Shown piece after piece: positions 11,669 through 23,790 of a DNA stretch of 64,000 nucleotides; positions within the stretch are counted from its first letter, which is position 1; the number at the start of each line of letters is the position of its first letter. The notes under the pieces were generated by a model. That model was not told where the DNA came from. It saw only the letters and a list, made by a program, of their open reading frames with translations, and did not search any database. The stretch is from Tragulus kanchil (Eukaryota > Chordata > Mammalia > Artiodactyla > Tragulidae). Both the position numbers and the translations under genes were made by a program. The stretch spans positions 54,655,658-54,719,657 of the forward strand of contig JAIOJX010000006.1 in NCBI GenBank assembly GCA_022376925.1, in the 5' to 3' direction.

Positions 11669-12256
11669 CAAATATTTAGTAATTATTTCTGATTTGTATG
11701 TACTTTATAGCCTAAACACCCATATCTCCAATAAAGTAATTGGTCATATGTGTTGGAAAAATTACAGTGAAATAGATTCAAATTTGACTTCTTTCTCAAC
11801 TGCAAAAGATTATTCTTTAATTACATTTAACAACTCTCTCAGGGAGGTCATTTTTGCCCAAGAGTTTGAGGCAATATGGAAGCACACAGCCTAAATCCTA
11901 TCAGTTACAGAACAAGATCATGAAGGAATTTTTACATGTGAGTGCACACTCAGTTGCATCTGATATTTCAGGAATCACAATACACCAAAGGGTAATATAA
12001 CAAGAGACTCAACAAAGATTCTTGGGCAAAACAAAGCCTAGTATTCAGAATGCACTACAGCATTAAGGACACTGCAGACGAGTAGGACAAATAATTGGAA
12101 GACCTGAATTCTTATCCATGATTTATCTCTTATTAAATTTATAATATGTTGCAAACTTGGAAGTTACCAAACTTGAATTCCCTTAAAGAAAAGGTTATAA
12201 TACTGAATAATTCAATAAATTATGGATCCAGACAATTTATAGAATTGTTATTGTTT
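11669..12256. other. No recognised feature
   Basis: Intergenic; an 80-codon frame at 11652-11894 starts within the SINE tail and resembles nothing known. Confidence 0.45.
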
Positions 12257-12270
12257 AAGATAAAGATCTA

Positions 12271-12476
12271 GGCTTCCCTGGTAGCTCAGATGGTAAAGAA
12301 TCTGCCTGCAATGCAGGAGACCAGCATTCAATCCCTGGGTCAGAAAGATACCCTGGAGAAGGAAATGGCTACCCACTCCACAATTCTTGCTAGGGAAATC
12401 CCACACACAGAGAGACCTGGCAAACTACAATGCCTGGGTCACAAAGAGTTGGACATGATTGAGTGACTAAGCACAC
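12271..12476 (+). mobile_element. Bov-tA SINE with 14-bp TSD
   Basis: Sense copy from ggcttccctggtagctcag to gagtgactaagcac, flanked by the perfect duplication aagataaagatcta at 12257-12270 and 12477-12490. A clean target-primed insertion. Confidence 0.93.
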
Positions 12477-12636
12477 AAGATAAAGATCTACTGTGTACTT
12501 ATTGGAGACCTGGTTCTACATGCCATTTGAAAATATAAAGATGAAAATGTCAAATTTCCCTATTCAAATTCTTGAAAAAATAAATGAACAAGCCATTACA
12601 GTCCAAAGTGCTACAGCCACAAGAAAGATATATACT

Positions 12637-14799
12637 CAGGTAGCCCATAGGAGGAAGATCTTAACTCTGCCTTCAGAGATGCCCTTCAAAAAAAAAGCAA
12701 TAGGGCTTTATCTGCACTTAGGCAGATGATCTCCACTGGAAAAAAAAATCACAGAAGAAGACAGATGATACCAACAAAAATTTATAGTCTCATAACTCAA
12801 CTGGACCACAAACAATGGCTGCTATCCTACATTATGCTTTAAATCAATTCACTCTCCACATTTCCCAAAGATTTACTGGTTTTGATCTCTAATCTACCTT
12901 TGCACTCACTCTTCTAACTCCCAGAAGACAATTTCTCCTCTTATAAAGACAAATGATGCTATCAGATGCATGTCTTATTCTGTTTTCCACTATCAAATCA
13001 TTATGCTAAATTCTGACATCTCTTTTCATTTTTTCCTTCTCATCTAAGACCTGTCCCTTTATCTGCTTTACATCTCATTTTTTAGAAAAACTCATCTGTC
13101 AGAAATTCTATCTCTTTTTGTAATTTAAATTCTTAACACAATATTCATTGAGCATCTACTACATGGCAGGCACTATTCTGGATGTTTGAAACAGCTCAAT
13201 GAACAAAAAAACAATGACAACAATAAAAAAAAATAGGCACCCCCTTTCCCAGTCTTAAGAAGTTGCCTCTTAGTGGAGGAATATAAACAGTAAATACAGA
13301 ACTTCTCAAGATTTTGAATAAATATTATAAGGATATAAATGTAGGAGTTGACACATTCTGTGGAGAAATCAGAGTAAAATAAGCAAAAATAAGAGTGTGT
13401 GGAGTTGTAATAGCAGATTCATAGTTTATAAAAGATGTTCAGGGCAAGTCTAATAGAGTCATGAAGATAGCAGTCATCTGAATGTCTGACAGAAGAGTTT
13501 TCCAAAAAAAGAGAATAGATCCAGTGTGACTGGAGTAGAGTGAGTGGGAGAAATAAATTGTCAGAGAACTTAGGACAGGTGGCAGTGAGGAGATCAACAA
13601 TGGACTTTGCAAGCAGCTGTAATAATGGTGGCCTTTACTCTGGATTGGAGCCACTTTGGAAAGTTCTGAGGAGTTGACTGAACTGATCTTACTGGTGTTT
13701 TAAGAATTCTTCTGGCAGGTAGCCCATAGGAGGAAGATCTTAACTCTGCCTTCAGAGATGCCCTTCAAAAAAAAAGCAATAGGGCTTTATCTGCACTTAG
13801 GCAGATGATCTCCACTGGAAAAAAAAATCACAGAAGAAGACAGATGATACCAACAAAAATTTATAGTCTCATAACTCAACTGGACCACAAACAATGGCTG
13901 CTATCCTACATTATGCTTTAAATCAATTCACTCTCCACATTTCCCAAAGATTTACTGGTTTTGATCTCTAATCTACCTTTGCACTCACTCTTCTAACTCC
14001 CAGAAGACAATTTCTCCTCTTATAAAGACAAATGATGCTATCAGATGCATGTCTTATTCTGTTTTCCACTATCAAATCATTATGCTAAATTCTGACATTT
14101 CTTTTCATTTTTTCCTTCTCATCTAAGACCTGTCCCTTTATCTGCTTTACATCTCATTTTTTAGAAAAACTCATCTGTCAGAAATTCTATCTCTTTTTGT
14201 AATTTAAATTCTTAACACAATATTCATTGAGCATCTACTACATGGCAGGCACTATTCTGGATGTTTGAAACAGCTCAATGAACAAAAAAACAATGACAAC
14301 AATAAAAAAAAATAGGCACCCCCTTTCCCAGTCTTAAGAAGTTGCCTCTTAGTGGAGGAATATAAACAGTAAATACAGAACTTCTCAAGATTTTGAATAA
14401 ATATTATAAGGATATAAATGTAGGAGTTGACACATTCTGTGGAGAAATCAGAGTAAAATAAGCAAAAATAAGAGTGTGTGGAGTTGTAATAGCAGATTCA
14501 TAGTTTATAAAAGATGTTCAGGGCAAGTCTAATAGAGTCATGAAGATAGCAGTCATCTGAATGTCTGACAGAAGAGTTTTCCAAAAAAAGAGAATAGATC
14601 CAGTGTGACTGGAGTAGAGTGAGTGGGAGAAATAAATTGTCAGAGAACTTAGGACAGGTGGCAGTGAGGAGATCAACAATGGACTTTGCAAGCAGCTGTA
14701 ATAATGGTGGCCTTTACTCTGGATTGGAGCCACTTTGGAAAGTTCTGAGGAGTTGACTGAACTGATCTTACTGGTGTTTTAAGAATTCTTCTGGCAGGT
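12637..14799. repeat. Tandem duplication D (12637-13715 and 13716-14799)
   Basis: Direct copies, offset 1079, joined at the 5-base microhomology CAGGT. Contents are non-coding with an old L2-like element. Only isolated single-base differences were seen (for example gacatctctt against gacatttctt). Confidence 0.95.
13133..13700 (-). mobile_element. Ancient L2-like LINE remnant
   Basis: ttcattgagcatctactaca followed by ggcaggcactattctggatg is the familiar antisense end of L2. Gapped matches continue to gtgtgactggagtagagtga and ggcctttactctggattgga. A second copy at 14213-14780 is part of tandem duplication D. Confidence 0.55.
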
Positions 14800-15504
14800 T
14801 GTTCTTATCTGAGTCATTTCTGATGACGTTTAAGAATGGTCACGCAGATATTCCTCTTCCTAAAAATAATCCTCCTTTTCTGGTCACATTTTTGTATCTG
14901 CTTCAGAACACTATACCATCCATCAAGCTCTCTCTTTCCTTTCCTTTCTACTGTTACTATTTCTCTGGTAGTATCCAGGTTTTCCCCATTTTAAAAAGGT
15001 TAACTTGGTTTCTTTCTCTGACTCTTCTTATCACCTAGCCCTCACAACTATAAACCTGCTATGGGCCAAGTATTTCCACAGATAGACATTGGAGCTGTCT
15101 AGTAAAGGAGGCAGAGAAGAGGACAGAAAATTAGAATAGAATGCAATAAGCATTGCAATAGGATACTGAGTATTAGGAGTCCAGAATAGAATCATTCTTT
15201 GTCACAAGAACCCAGAAAGATGTCATTAAAAAAGTACCATTTTAACTGAAATGAAACTTTGTAGAGTTCTGAAAGGAAGGAGACATACCAAGGAGAGAAA
15301 AGAGCAAACACAAAGGCACAGAATAAAGCATTATAGTGTTGCTAATGAGAATGATTTGCATTTTGACTAGAAAGCATTGGTAGCATGGAGGAAAGAAATG
15401 GATCAAGAATAAGGCTGGAAGTTAGTCCTTGCTTTTTCCTATCCCTTTCTACTAGTTCTCCCCATTGCTAATACAGAGAGTCCTGTAACAAAGTACCTAT
15501 TTTT
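14800..15504. other. No recognised feature
   Basis: Intergenic; pyrimidine-rich at 14890-15040, otherwise unremarkable. Confidence 0.4.
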
Positions 15505-15880
15505 TAAGCTTTTTATTTTATATCTGAATACAGTCAACTAACAATGTTCTGTTAGTTTCAGGTGGACAGCAAAGGGACTCAGCCACACACACATGTATCC
15601 ATTCTCCCTCAAACTCCCCTCCCATTCAGGTTGCCACATAACATCGAGCAGAGTTCCCTATGCTATACGGTAGATCCTGTAGGTTATCCATTTTAAATAT
15701 AGCAGGATGTACATGTCCATCCCCAACTCCCTAAGTATCCTTTCCCCACATCTTTCCTTCCTGGTAACCATAAGTTTGTTTCCAAGTTTGTGAGTCTATT
15801 TCTGTAAATATGTTCATTTGTATTACTTTTTTAAGATTCTGCATATAAAGGATGTCATACAGCATTTCTTCTTTCTGACA
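15505..15880 (-). mobile_element. L1 3' UTR remnant
   Basis: Antisense ruminant L1 3' end: gttagtttcaggtggacagc, gggactcagccacac, atgtatccattctccc, gcagagttccctatgctata. Confidence 0.8.
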
Positions 15881-15984
15881 GAATACCTCCTGTTACACTC
15901 ACAGCATATAGAAAACAAAATGAGCTCCATTTAGATGTTCTCTAAAGTTAGCCTGAACAGTCTTGATTTTTTTAAAAGATAGTA

Positions 15985-16385
15985 AAAATTTATTTTTTAC
16001 TGAAGTATAGTTGGCTTTCAAAGCTATGTTAGTTTCAAGTCTGCAGCAAAGTATACATATAGTTATGTATAAATGTTTATCTATTTTTCAATATAACCTT
16101 ATAGGTTATTACAAAATATTAAGTATAGTGCCCTTTGCTATAAAATAGGTCCTTGTTGGTTATCTATTTTACATATAGTAATGTGTATATGTTAACCCCA
16201 AACTATGAATTAATCCCTTCTTCCCCTTTGTTAACCATAAGTTTTTTTTCTATGTCTATGATTCTATTTCTATTTTGTGTCATTTGTAGCATTGCTTTTC
16301 TCTTGATTCCACATATAAACAATGCCATATTTATCTTTCTCTGTCTGGCTTACTTCACTTAGCATGATAATTTCTAGGTCCATGA
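15985..16385 (-). mobile_element. Second, older L1 3' remnant in the same orientation
   Basis: aaaatttattttttactgaa, gtatagttggctttcaaagc, ttgttggttatctattttac, ggcttacttcacttagcatg: antisense L1 3' UTR reaching into ORF2. It starts over rather than continuing the copy at 15505-15880, so there are two insertions in tandem. Confidence 0.75.
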
Positions 16386-16619
16386 ACTCCCTTGATTTTT
16401 AAGATTCACATTTTATTCTTAAAACACAAGCCCATACAGTATCACCTCTGGCATGACCAAGATCTCTGCGTATGCCCACCATTCTGCATACACATGAGTC
16501 TTATATGAAGTTACCCCTCTACCTTCTCTCTGCTGAACACTCACAGTTTTCCTACTTGGACTTTATTATCTTTACTCCTCATCCCTGCCTTTGCCTGTAT
16601 AATCTGTCCAATAATCAAA

Positions 16620-16830
16620 ATACTCACGGTTTACTGGGTGTCTAATATATGGCAGAATTTGTGTTCAGTCTTTCCTATACTTCATCTCACTCAATTCTCA
16701 CAGCAACTTAATAGATACTAGTGGGCCTCCATTATAGACACTAGGTAAATACTTTGGCTAAATTCATATAAGCAAAAAGCAGTGAAGGTGAAATTATAAT
16801 CTAACACTGTAGGTCTCCAAAATCTATACT
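16620..16830 (+). mobile_element. MIR-like remnant
   Basis: Order of motifs (catctcactcaattctcaca, gcaacttaatagatactagt, then a gap and a decayed tail) follows the MIR core. Ancient, boundaries uncertain. Confidence 0.45.
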
Positions 16831-17221
16831 CTTTTCTACTATGCAGCACTCATCTTTAATTATTGTTTCCTTCCTCTCTTCCCAGTGTCACACTCTCAAC
16901 GAATGTCCCAAATTTTATGTATCCCTAGTCTGCTCTTTCCCACTTTCTATACCACCTTGCTCACTCTCCCGATTCCTGGTCTTGACCATTATAGTGACAT
17001 CAATTTCCTTTTCATTCAAGTCTTTCTTGCACAAGTTCCTCACTTTTGAATTAAGCCTTTGCAATCCACCTGAGCTTTTAGTGATCAGTCTAAAGACCCA
17101 AAATCTGGTTGAGCAGCATGCCTCCTAAGATTTTCTTGAGCAACATGCCTCCTAAGTTCATGTAACATTCCAGATGTCCTAATGCTCATGATGATCTTCC
17201 CTGACTCATGTGTGCGTGTCT
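16831..17221. other. No recognised feature
   Basis: Pyrimidine-rich intergenic DNA; the 95-codon frame at 16841-17128 has no recognisable similarity. Confidence 0.4.
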
Positions 17222-17434
17222 GTGTGTATGTTAGTCACTCAGTCATATCCAGCTCTTTGTGACCTCATGGACTGTAGCCAGCCAGGCTCCTCTCTCCCTG
17301 AAATTCTCCAGGTAAGAATACTGGGGTGGATTTCTATTCCATTTTCCAGGGGATCTTCCCAACCCAGGGATCAAGCCTGGGCCTCCTTCATTGCAGGTAG
17401 ATTCTTTACCATCTGAGCCACCAGGGAAGTCCCC
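17222..17434 (-). mobile_element. Bov-tA SINE
   Basis: Antisense copy from gtcactcagtcatatccagc to catctgagccaccagggaag, full-length in appearance. Confidence 0.9.
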
Positions 17435-17919
17435 ATTGACCCTTATACCTATCTAAATCAATGTGACCTCTCCCCACTCTCTAATGACCTCTGGTCTAAC
17501 CACTGACCTGGTGTGTTTCAACCAGTTACCATTCCCTAACTGAAAATCTTCATTAGGAAAAGAATCTAGACTCAGTCCGAGGAGAAGCTGAACTGCTGAA
17601 TCAAAGGAATGGATTGATGTGTGTTACTCAGAAGATACTACTGGTGGGAAATGGATTTTCTCAAGAAGGAGGAGAAAATTAGATGAGAACTAGAGGAATA
17701 GTATAAAGAAATGGAGATGATTTGTAGAAAGCAGATGGAAATGAAAACCAAAAATTCAAGTGTCAGAAGAGGTAGAGTGGGCATGCACTGCAAGGGACTG
17801 AGACCACATAGAGTCCAGCAAAAGGCCTGCTGCTTATTTAAGACAACACATATAGATACTAAATAGTATCCTGCCTCCAGACTGAGTGATGTTACTAAAA
17901 TATAAATATGAACATACAA
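17435..17919. other. No recognised feature
   Basis: Intergenic; a minus-strand 93-codon frame at 17638-17919 has no recognisable similarity. Confidence 0.4.
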
Positions 17920-18360
17920 TGCTCCAGTTCAAATCCTTCAGTGACTGTACTGCACAACTGAACTCCTTACATTGCATAGCAGGTCCCTGAGAATCTGATC
18001 CCCACATTCTTAATACACTTTCTTGCTTAGCTACTCATTCCAAGCTCAAGCCATAATGAAGAATTTGACCTATTTTTTTTTAAATGCAACATGTTCCTTC
18101 TAGACTCTATGCAGTTACATATTCTCTATCCTCTACCTGAAATTCATTCTAAACCTTGCTACATGGAAAATGCCAACTCAGACTAATCTTCCCTATCAAG
18201 CTATCCTTACCCACCCCTTGCTATCCCTGCCTCCTGTCCATCACTCTAGCTACCTGGTTTTATAACATTTTGGACTTAAGAGCATCATATCATGATAACA
18301 TGCCTCATTTTGCTAATTTGTCACCACTACTAGATTTATGAATGCCTTGAAAATGCCAAT
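17920..18360 (-). mobile_element. Ancient L2-like LINE remnant
   Basis: caaatccttcagtgactgta, aactccttacattgcatagc and the downstream composition follow the L2 region that commonly reads 'cccttcagtggctccc ... aactccttaacatggc'. Divergent. Confidence 0.45.
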
Positions 18361-18377
18361 TTCATCCTATTTTCATC

Positions 18378-20535
18378 TTGTTATCTTTTAATTTCTTTTA
18401 TTTCTACTGTTTAGCTCAGTTCCCTGCTAACTAAACATTAAATAAGCAAATAAATTTGTGATGTTCAATTAAGATCAGATGTCTCACCATGGTGTATTCT
18501 GTTACTTCTCTTTAGAAACGCAAGTGAAGTAGGTCATCTTGGTTGAGTCTGGCTTGAAGATCTTGGTTCAGTTGTCCAGTAGTCTGACCAATGGAGAGGA
18601 GTTCGGCGAATATCACCTGTGCTCCCCCTGTGAATATTTGCCTTTTCACCCAAAAGGACTTGAAGATAGAGGACAAAAAAGAGAAGGGAGTAAAGAAAAT
18701 GAAGGAGAAGCTTTGGAATAACCTGATTTAAATCCTTGAAAGTTGCTTCTCCGTGAAACTCAACTGTTCTATGACTTTGTAATTCTCCTCACTGGGGAAA
18801 GATACCAGGATTATAAAGAAATGGAAAGTTTTTCTTCTATTTATTCAAAGAAAAGGAAAAATCAACCCAATACATATATGCGATGTTCAAAAATTACTTC
18901 CAGGACTGTTAGATGCCCCTTTTGGGTGATAAGAGCCCAAGCTGGGAGAGATTTTTTTTCTGTTTTATCTTTATTCTCCGAATGTATTCAGTGTGTACCT
19001 CTTCCTACTCCTCTCTTCTTGCCCTCTTTCTATTTCTCTGCTACTGAACTTGGACTGGTTTTGTATGTTGACTCCTCACACAGGCCTCATTCAGGCAGTT
19101 CCTAGAGCTGGACTATTCCTGTATACAGTGCGCCCACTGCTTAGTAAAAGCAACTGTTCTTTAAAAGACACATCTTTAGGGATTTGGTTCACAAATGGTA
19201 TAGGATTTTCAAGAGCAATAATGATCAAGAAGCTAAAGAAATTTCCCTAATGACCTCTCAGGATCACTAGACAGTGTGATTATCAGTTGGAGAAATAAAC
19301 CAGTAACAGCTTTATGGAATATCAATCTGGTAATTAATCCTAATCCTACTTCTAAAACTTGATTTTCTTCCACCCTCTGTCTGGGAAGTAACTATTACTC
19401 ATAACCTAACAGCTTTACTCGGAATTAACTTTTGGATTCAATCGCTAAAATTTTCTACTTCCCCTAAGAGAGAGTATCTTAGAAAGAGTCATTTTGTTAT
19501 CTTTTAATTTCTTTTATTTCTAAACTTTTTTTTTTTTAAAGCTCAGTTCCCTGCTAACTAAACATTAAATAAGCAAATAAATTTGTGATGTTCAATTAAG
19601 ATCAGATGTCTCACCATGGTGTATTCTGTTACTTCTCTTTAGAAACGCAAGTGAAGTAGGTCATCTTGGTTGAGTCTGGCTTGAAGATCTTGGTTCAGTT
19701 GTCCAGTAGTCTGACCAATGGAGAGGAGTTCGGCGAATATCACCTGTGCTCCCCCTGTGAATATTTGCCTTTTCACCCAAAAGGACTTGAAGATAGAGGA
19801 CAAAAAAGAGAAGGGAGTAAAGAAAATGAAGGAGAAGCTTTGGAATAACCTGATTTAAATCCTTGAAAGTTGCTTCTCCGTGAAACTCAACTGTTCTATG
19901 ACTTTGTAATTCTCCTCACTGGGGAAGGATACCAGGATTATAAAGAAATGGAAAGTTTTTCTTCTATTTATTCAAAGAAAAGGAAAAATCAACCCAATAC
20001 ATATATGCGATGTTCAAAAATTACTTCCAGGACTGTTAGATGCCCCTTTTGGGTGATAAGAGCCCAAGCTGGGAGAGATTTTTTTTCTGTTTTATCTTTA
20101 TTCTCCGAATGTATTCAGTGTGTACCTCTTCCTACTCCTCTCTTCTTGCCCTCTTTCTATTTCTCTGCTACTGAACTTGGACTGGTTTTGTATGTTGACT
20201 CCTCACACAGGCCTCATTCAGGCAGTTCCTAGAGCTGGACTATTCCTGTATACAGTGCGCCCACTGCTTAGTAAAAGCAACTGTTCTTTAAAAGACACAT
20301 CTTTAGGGATTTGGTTCACAAATGGTATAGGATTTTCAAGAGCAATAATGATCAAGAAGCTAAAGAAATTTCCCTAATGACCTCTCAGGATCACTAGACA
20401 GTGTGATTATCAGTTGGAGAAATAAACCAGTAACAGCTTTATGGAATATCAATCTGGTAATTAATCCTAATCCTACTTCTAAAACTTGATTTTCTTCCAC
20501 CCTCTGTCTGGGAAGTAACTATTACTCATAACCTA
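18378..20535. repeat. Tandem duplication E (18378-19408 and 19494-20535)
   Basis: Direct copies, offset 1116-1127, separated by an 85-base spacer (19409-19493). Copy 2 opens with an expanded T run in place of a mixed stretch. Parts of the spacer resemble, with many errors, the sequence that follows copy 2 at 20536-20612 (for example the agtatcttagaaagagt region). Confidence 0.94.
18539..19250 (+). other. Unrecognised stretch with open frames (non-coding by default)
   Basis: Frames of 60, 120 and 85 codons follow each other here and again at 19666-20377; between copies the 120-codon frame differs by one residue. I recognise no domain; the frames are short, overlap in different registers and lack a coherent start or splice structure. 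The copy-to-copy identity reflects duplication E, not selection. Confidence 0.35.
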
Positions 20536-21089
20536 TTACTTTAAGGCATTAATATTACTCAAAGGGGATACTGGTGAGAGGATCAAGATACCCAGAAGAG
20601 TATTTTGACAGTATCAATAGTGCATATCAAGTTCTAAGGAGAACATCTTTCTCTCCACTTCCCCCACTCAAGAGATGAGTACTCTTCAGCATCAAAGAGA
20701 AACAATTGTAGGACTAGAGAATCAAATTTTGGTGGATAAAGCAAATTTAGAAGTAAGTCATTTTGTCTCTTTAACTTTTAAGGAAATTTCCCTTATCTTG
20801 GCTCTTTATTTTGGATTGTTTTACATTGTTCTTTCATGTCTTATGTTATTAAGAATAATCCAAGAAAGAGGTGTGGAAGGAGAAATATCCATTCTCAGAG
20901 ATCCAAGAAGAAAATAGGCAAGGTTCCAAAGCAAAGGAGATTAGGAAACAAGGCAAAGGATAAGCGGATCAGGCAGTTGATGGCATCTCTGCTCTAAGCC
21001 TTAGTTTTTTCCTCTTTCCATATCTCTGTTTAATCTTTCCATGACTCTGTTACCATTAGAATGATAAGATCTTGTCGGCCATGATTAGA
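20536..21089. other. No recognised feature
   Basis: Intergenic; an 80-codon frame at 20675-20917 contains a hydrophobic stretch but matches nothing I know. Confidence 0.4.
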
Positions 21090-21221
21090 AGGTGATTCCC
21101 TCTTGGAGTAGGAAATTGCAACCCACAGCTGTTCTCGCCTGGAAAATGCCATAGACAGAGGAGCCTGGAGGGCTACAGTCCAAGGAGTCTCGAAGAATCA
21201 GACACAACTGAGAAACTGAGC

Positions 21222-21222
<1 letters not shown>
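21090..21222 (+). mobile_element. Bov-tA SINE, 5'-truncated
   Basis: Sense fragment: ccctcttggagtaggaaatt, cagaggagcctggagggcta, cagacacaactgagaaactg, running straight into an (AC)n tract. Confidence 0.88.

Positions 21223-21266
<44 letters not shown>
21223..21266 (+). repeat. (AC)22 microsatellite at a SINE tail
   Basis: Uninterrupted AC dinucleotides directly after the gagca end of a Bov-tA, the usual origin of ruminant AC microsatellites. Likely polymorphic. Confidence 0.97.
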
Positions 21267-21269
<3 letters not shown>

Positions 21270-21352
21270 GGGGGGGCAGTACAAGGAGACTACTTCAGAC
21301 TTAAAACTTTAGGAGTTAGACCATTGGAATACGAAATGAACATAACATCATT

Positions 21353-21583
21353 CTTCCCTAGTGATCCTATTGCTAAAACACTGAGCTTCCAATATAGGGG
21401 ACCTGGGTTCAATCCCTGATCAGGGAACTAGATCATACATGCCTCAACTAAGAGCTAGCATGCTATAATTAAAGATCCCTCATGCTGCACTTAAGAATGA
21501 TCCCTCATGCCACAATAAAGATGGAAGATCCCGTGAGTTCCAATTAGCATCTACATAGTCAAATAAATGAATAAATATGAAAA
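21353..21583 (+). mobile_element. CHR-type tRNA-derived SINE
   Basis: Sense copy: ttccctagtgatcctattgc, ggggacctgggttcaatccc, tgatcagggaactagatc, then a degraded body and an A-rich tail with aaataaatgaataaat. Confidence 0.75.
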
Positions 21584-22089
21584 AAATCTGACCTAAGACT
21601 GATCACCAGTTAGGAGACAGAGAACACAGATTTAATGTGTGACAGAACGTCACATTTTTGCCCTCAATATCTCCCAGGTATATGTCTCTCTTTGAAAACA
21701 GCAAACGTGGCAGCAGATGAAGGTTACTGTCCAATATTTGGATATTTACTCAACTTTCTGTTAAATACTTTTCTATTAGAGATAAGATTAACAAACATAA
21801 ATATATTGATAGGTAGATTTTGGTTCCCTCTATAAAGCATTCATGCAAGGGAACATATTTTCTAGACTAAAATTCATGAGAAAGAACAAAGAGAAATTTT
21901 TATTCTTGAATGTATTTTTGTAAAAACAAAGAGAAAATTGTAAATAACATATAAATTTATTCATTCAATTAATACCCTTAAGTAAAAATAAACAGGTTAA
22001 ATAATTGTAAAATATAACAAGAAAATACTTATTACTATATTTATATCATTTACTTAATATAGGGGCTTATTTTTATATGTATTGCTGGT
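21584..22089. other. No recognised feature
   Basis: AT-rich intergenic DNA. Confidence 0.45.
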
Positions 22090-23790
22090 GTTTGTCAGTT
22101 GGTCAGTTGGGTCTGACTCTGTGATCCCATGGACTGCAGCTTGCCAGGCTTTCCTGTCCTTTACCATCTCCCAGAATTTTCTCAAACTCATGTCCATTGA
22201 GTTATGTCCATCCAATCATCTCATCCTCTGTCATCCCTTTCTCCTCCTGCCCTCAATTTTTTCCAGTATCAGGGTATTTTCCAATGCTCTGGCTCTTCTG
22301 CAGCAGTTGGCCAAAGTATTGGAGCTTCAGTTTCAACGTAAGTCCTTCCAATGTGTATTAAGGGTTGATTTCCTTTAGGATTGACGGGTTTGATTTCCTT
22401 CCTGTCCAAGGGACTGTCAAGAATCTTCTCCAGAACCACAGTTTGAAAGCATCAGTTCTTTGGTGCTCAGCCTTCTTTATAGTCCAACTCTCACATCCAT
22501 ACACAACTACTGGGAAAACCATAGCTTTGATTATATGGACCTTTGCTGGCAAAGTGGTTTCTGTTTTTAAGACACTGTCTAGGTTCATCATAGCTTTTCT
22601 TCCAAGGAGCAAGCATTGCTTAATTTCATGGTTGCAGTCACCATCCTTAGTAATTTTGGAGCCAAAGAAAAAGAATCTGTCACTGTTTCCATTGTTTCCC
22701 TATCTATTTGCCATGAAATGATGGGACTGGATGCCATGATCTTAGTTCTTTGAATGTTGAGTTTTAAGTCAACTTTTTCACTCCCTCTTTCACCTTCATC
22801 AAGAGACTCTTTAGTTTCTCTTAGCTTTCTGCCATTAGGGTGGTGTCATCTGCATACCTGAGGTTATTGATATTTCTCCCTGCAATCTTTTTTTTGGGGG
22901 GGGCGGATTGGGGAGGGAGGGGGGCGCACGGGCCACGTCTATTGGTCTTTGATTTATCTATTTTCATCCATCTTTGTTCTTTGGCCCGTGTGGGTCTCCC
23001 ATTGCAGTGGCCTCTGTTGTTGCAGAGCACTGGCTCTGGGAGCATGCCCTCCAGAGCTCCGGCTTGGTAATTGGACACATTGGTCCAGCCACTCTGTGGC
23101 ACGTGGGATCTTCCCAGACCAGGGATTGTACTGGCACCCCTTGGACTGCAAGGCGGTGTCCTTACCCACTGGACCACCAGGGAAGAGCCTCTCCCTGCAA
23201 TCTTGATTCCAGCTTGTGCTTCATTCAGCCTGGCATTTTACTTGTACTTTGCATATAAGTTAAGTAAGCAAGGTGAGAATATATAGCCTTGATGTACTCC
23301 TTTCCCACTTTGGAACCATTCCATTTTTCCATGTCTGATTCTAACTATTGCTTTTGAACTGAATACATGTTTCTCAGGAAGCAGGTAAGGTGGTCTGATA
23401 TTCCCATCTATTTCAGAATTTTCCACACTTTGTTGTGATCAACGCAGTCAATGGCATTAGAGTAGTCAATGAAGCAGACGTAGATTGTTTTCTGAAATTC
23501 TCTTGCTATTTCAATGTTGAAGTGGATGTTGCAATGTGATCTCTGTTTCCTCTGCCTTTTCTAAAATCCAGCTTGTACATCTGGAATTTCTCAGTTCACA
23601 TACTGTTGAAGCTTAGCTTGAAGGATTTTGAACATGACCCTGCCAGCATGTGAAATGAGTACAGTTGTGGAGTAGTTTGAACATTCTTTGGCATTGCCCT
23701 TCTTTAGGATTGGAATGAAAACTGAACTTTTCCTTGTCTCAATCACAATAGAGAAAACTGTTGCTCTTGTAGCTGCTTCCTCTCCATGGC
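22090..23790 (-). mobile_element. BovB LINE 3' portion, interrupted by a SINE
   Basis: Antisense BovB (RTE clade). The minus strand of 22358-22612 reads the C-terminal reverse-transcriptase pattern with LLGRKAMMNLDSVLK, KAMVFPVVVYGCESWTIKKA and RRFLTVPWTGR. 23190-23426 continues upstream (NLRYADDT at the insertion edge is the RT active-site block; GVHQGYIFSPCLLNLYAK further 5'). Frameshifts and stops make it defective. The 5' edge is blurred; BovB similarity fades near 23790. Confidence 0.92.
22890..23189 (-). mobile_element. CHR-like SINE nested in BovB, 15-bp TSD
   Basis: Antisense element with T-run then GGGG-rich edge, tttcatccatctttgttctt, ctccagagctccggcttgg, cacgtgggatcttcccagac and ggaccaccagggaagag. 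Flanked by tctccctgcaatctt at 22875-22889 and 23190-23204. The same subfamily as the copy at 51328-51667. Confidence 0.9.

Noticed and set aside
22821..23258. 118-codon minus-strand frame and plus-strand shadows
   Set aside because: Chimaera of SINE and BovB sequence; only the terminal part (RT active-site block) is derived from BovB coding.
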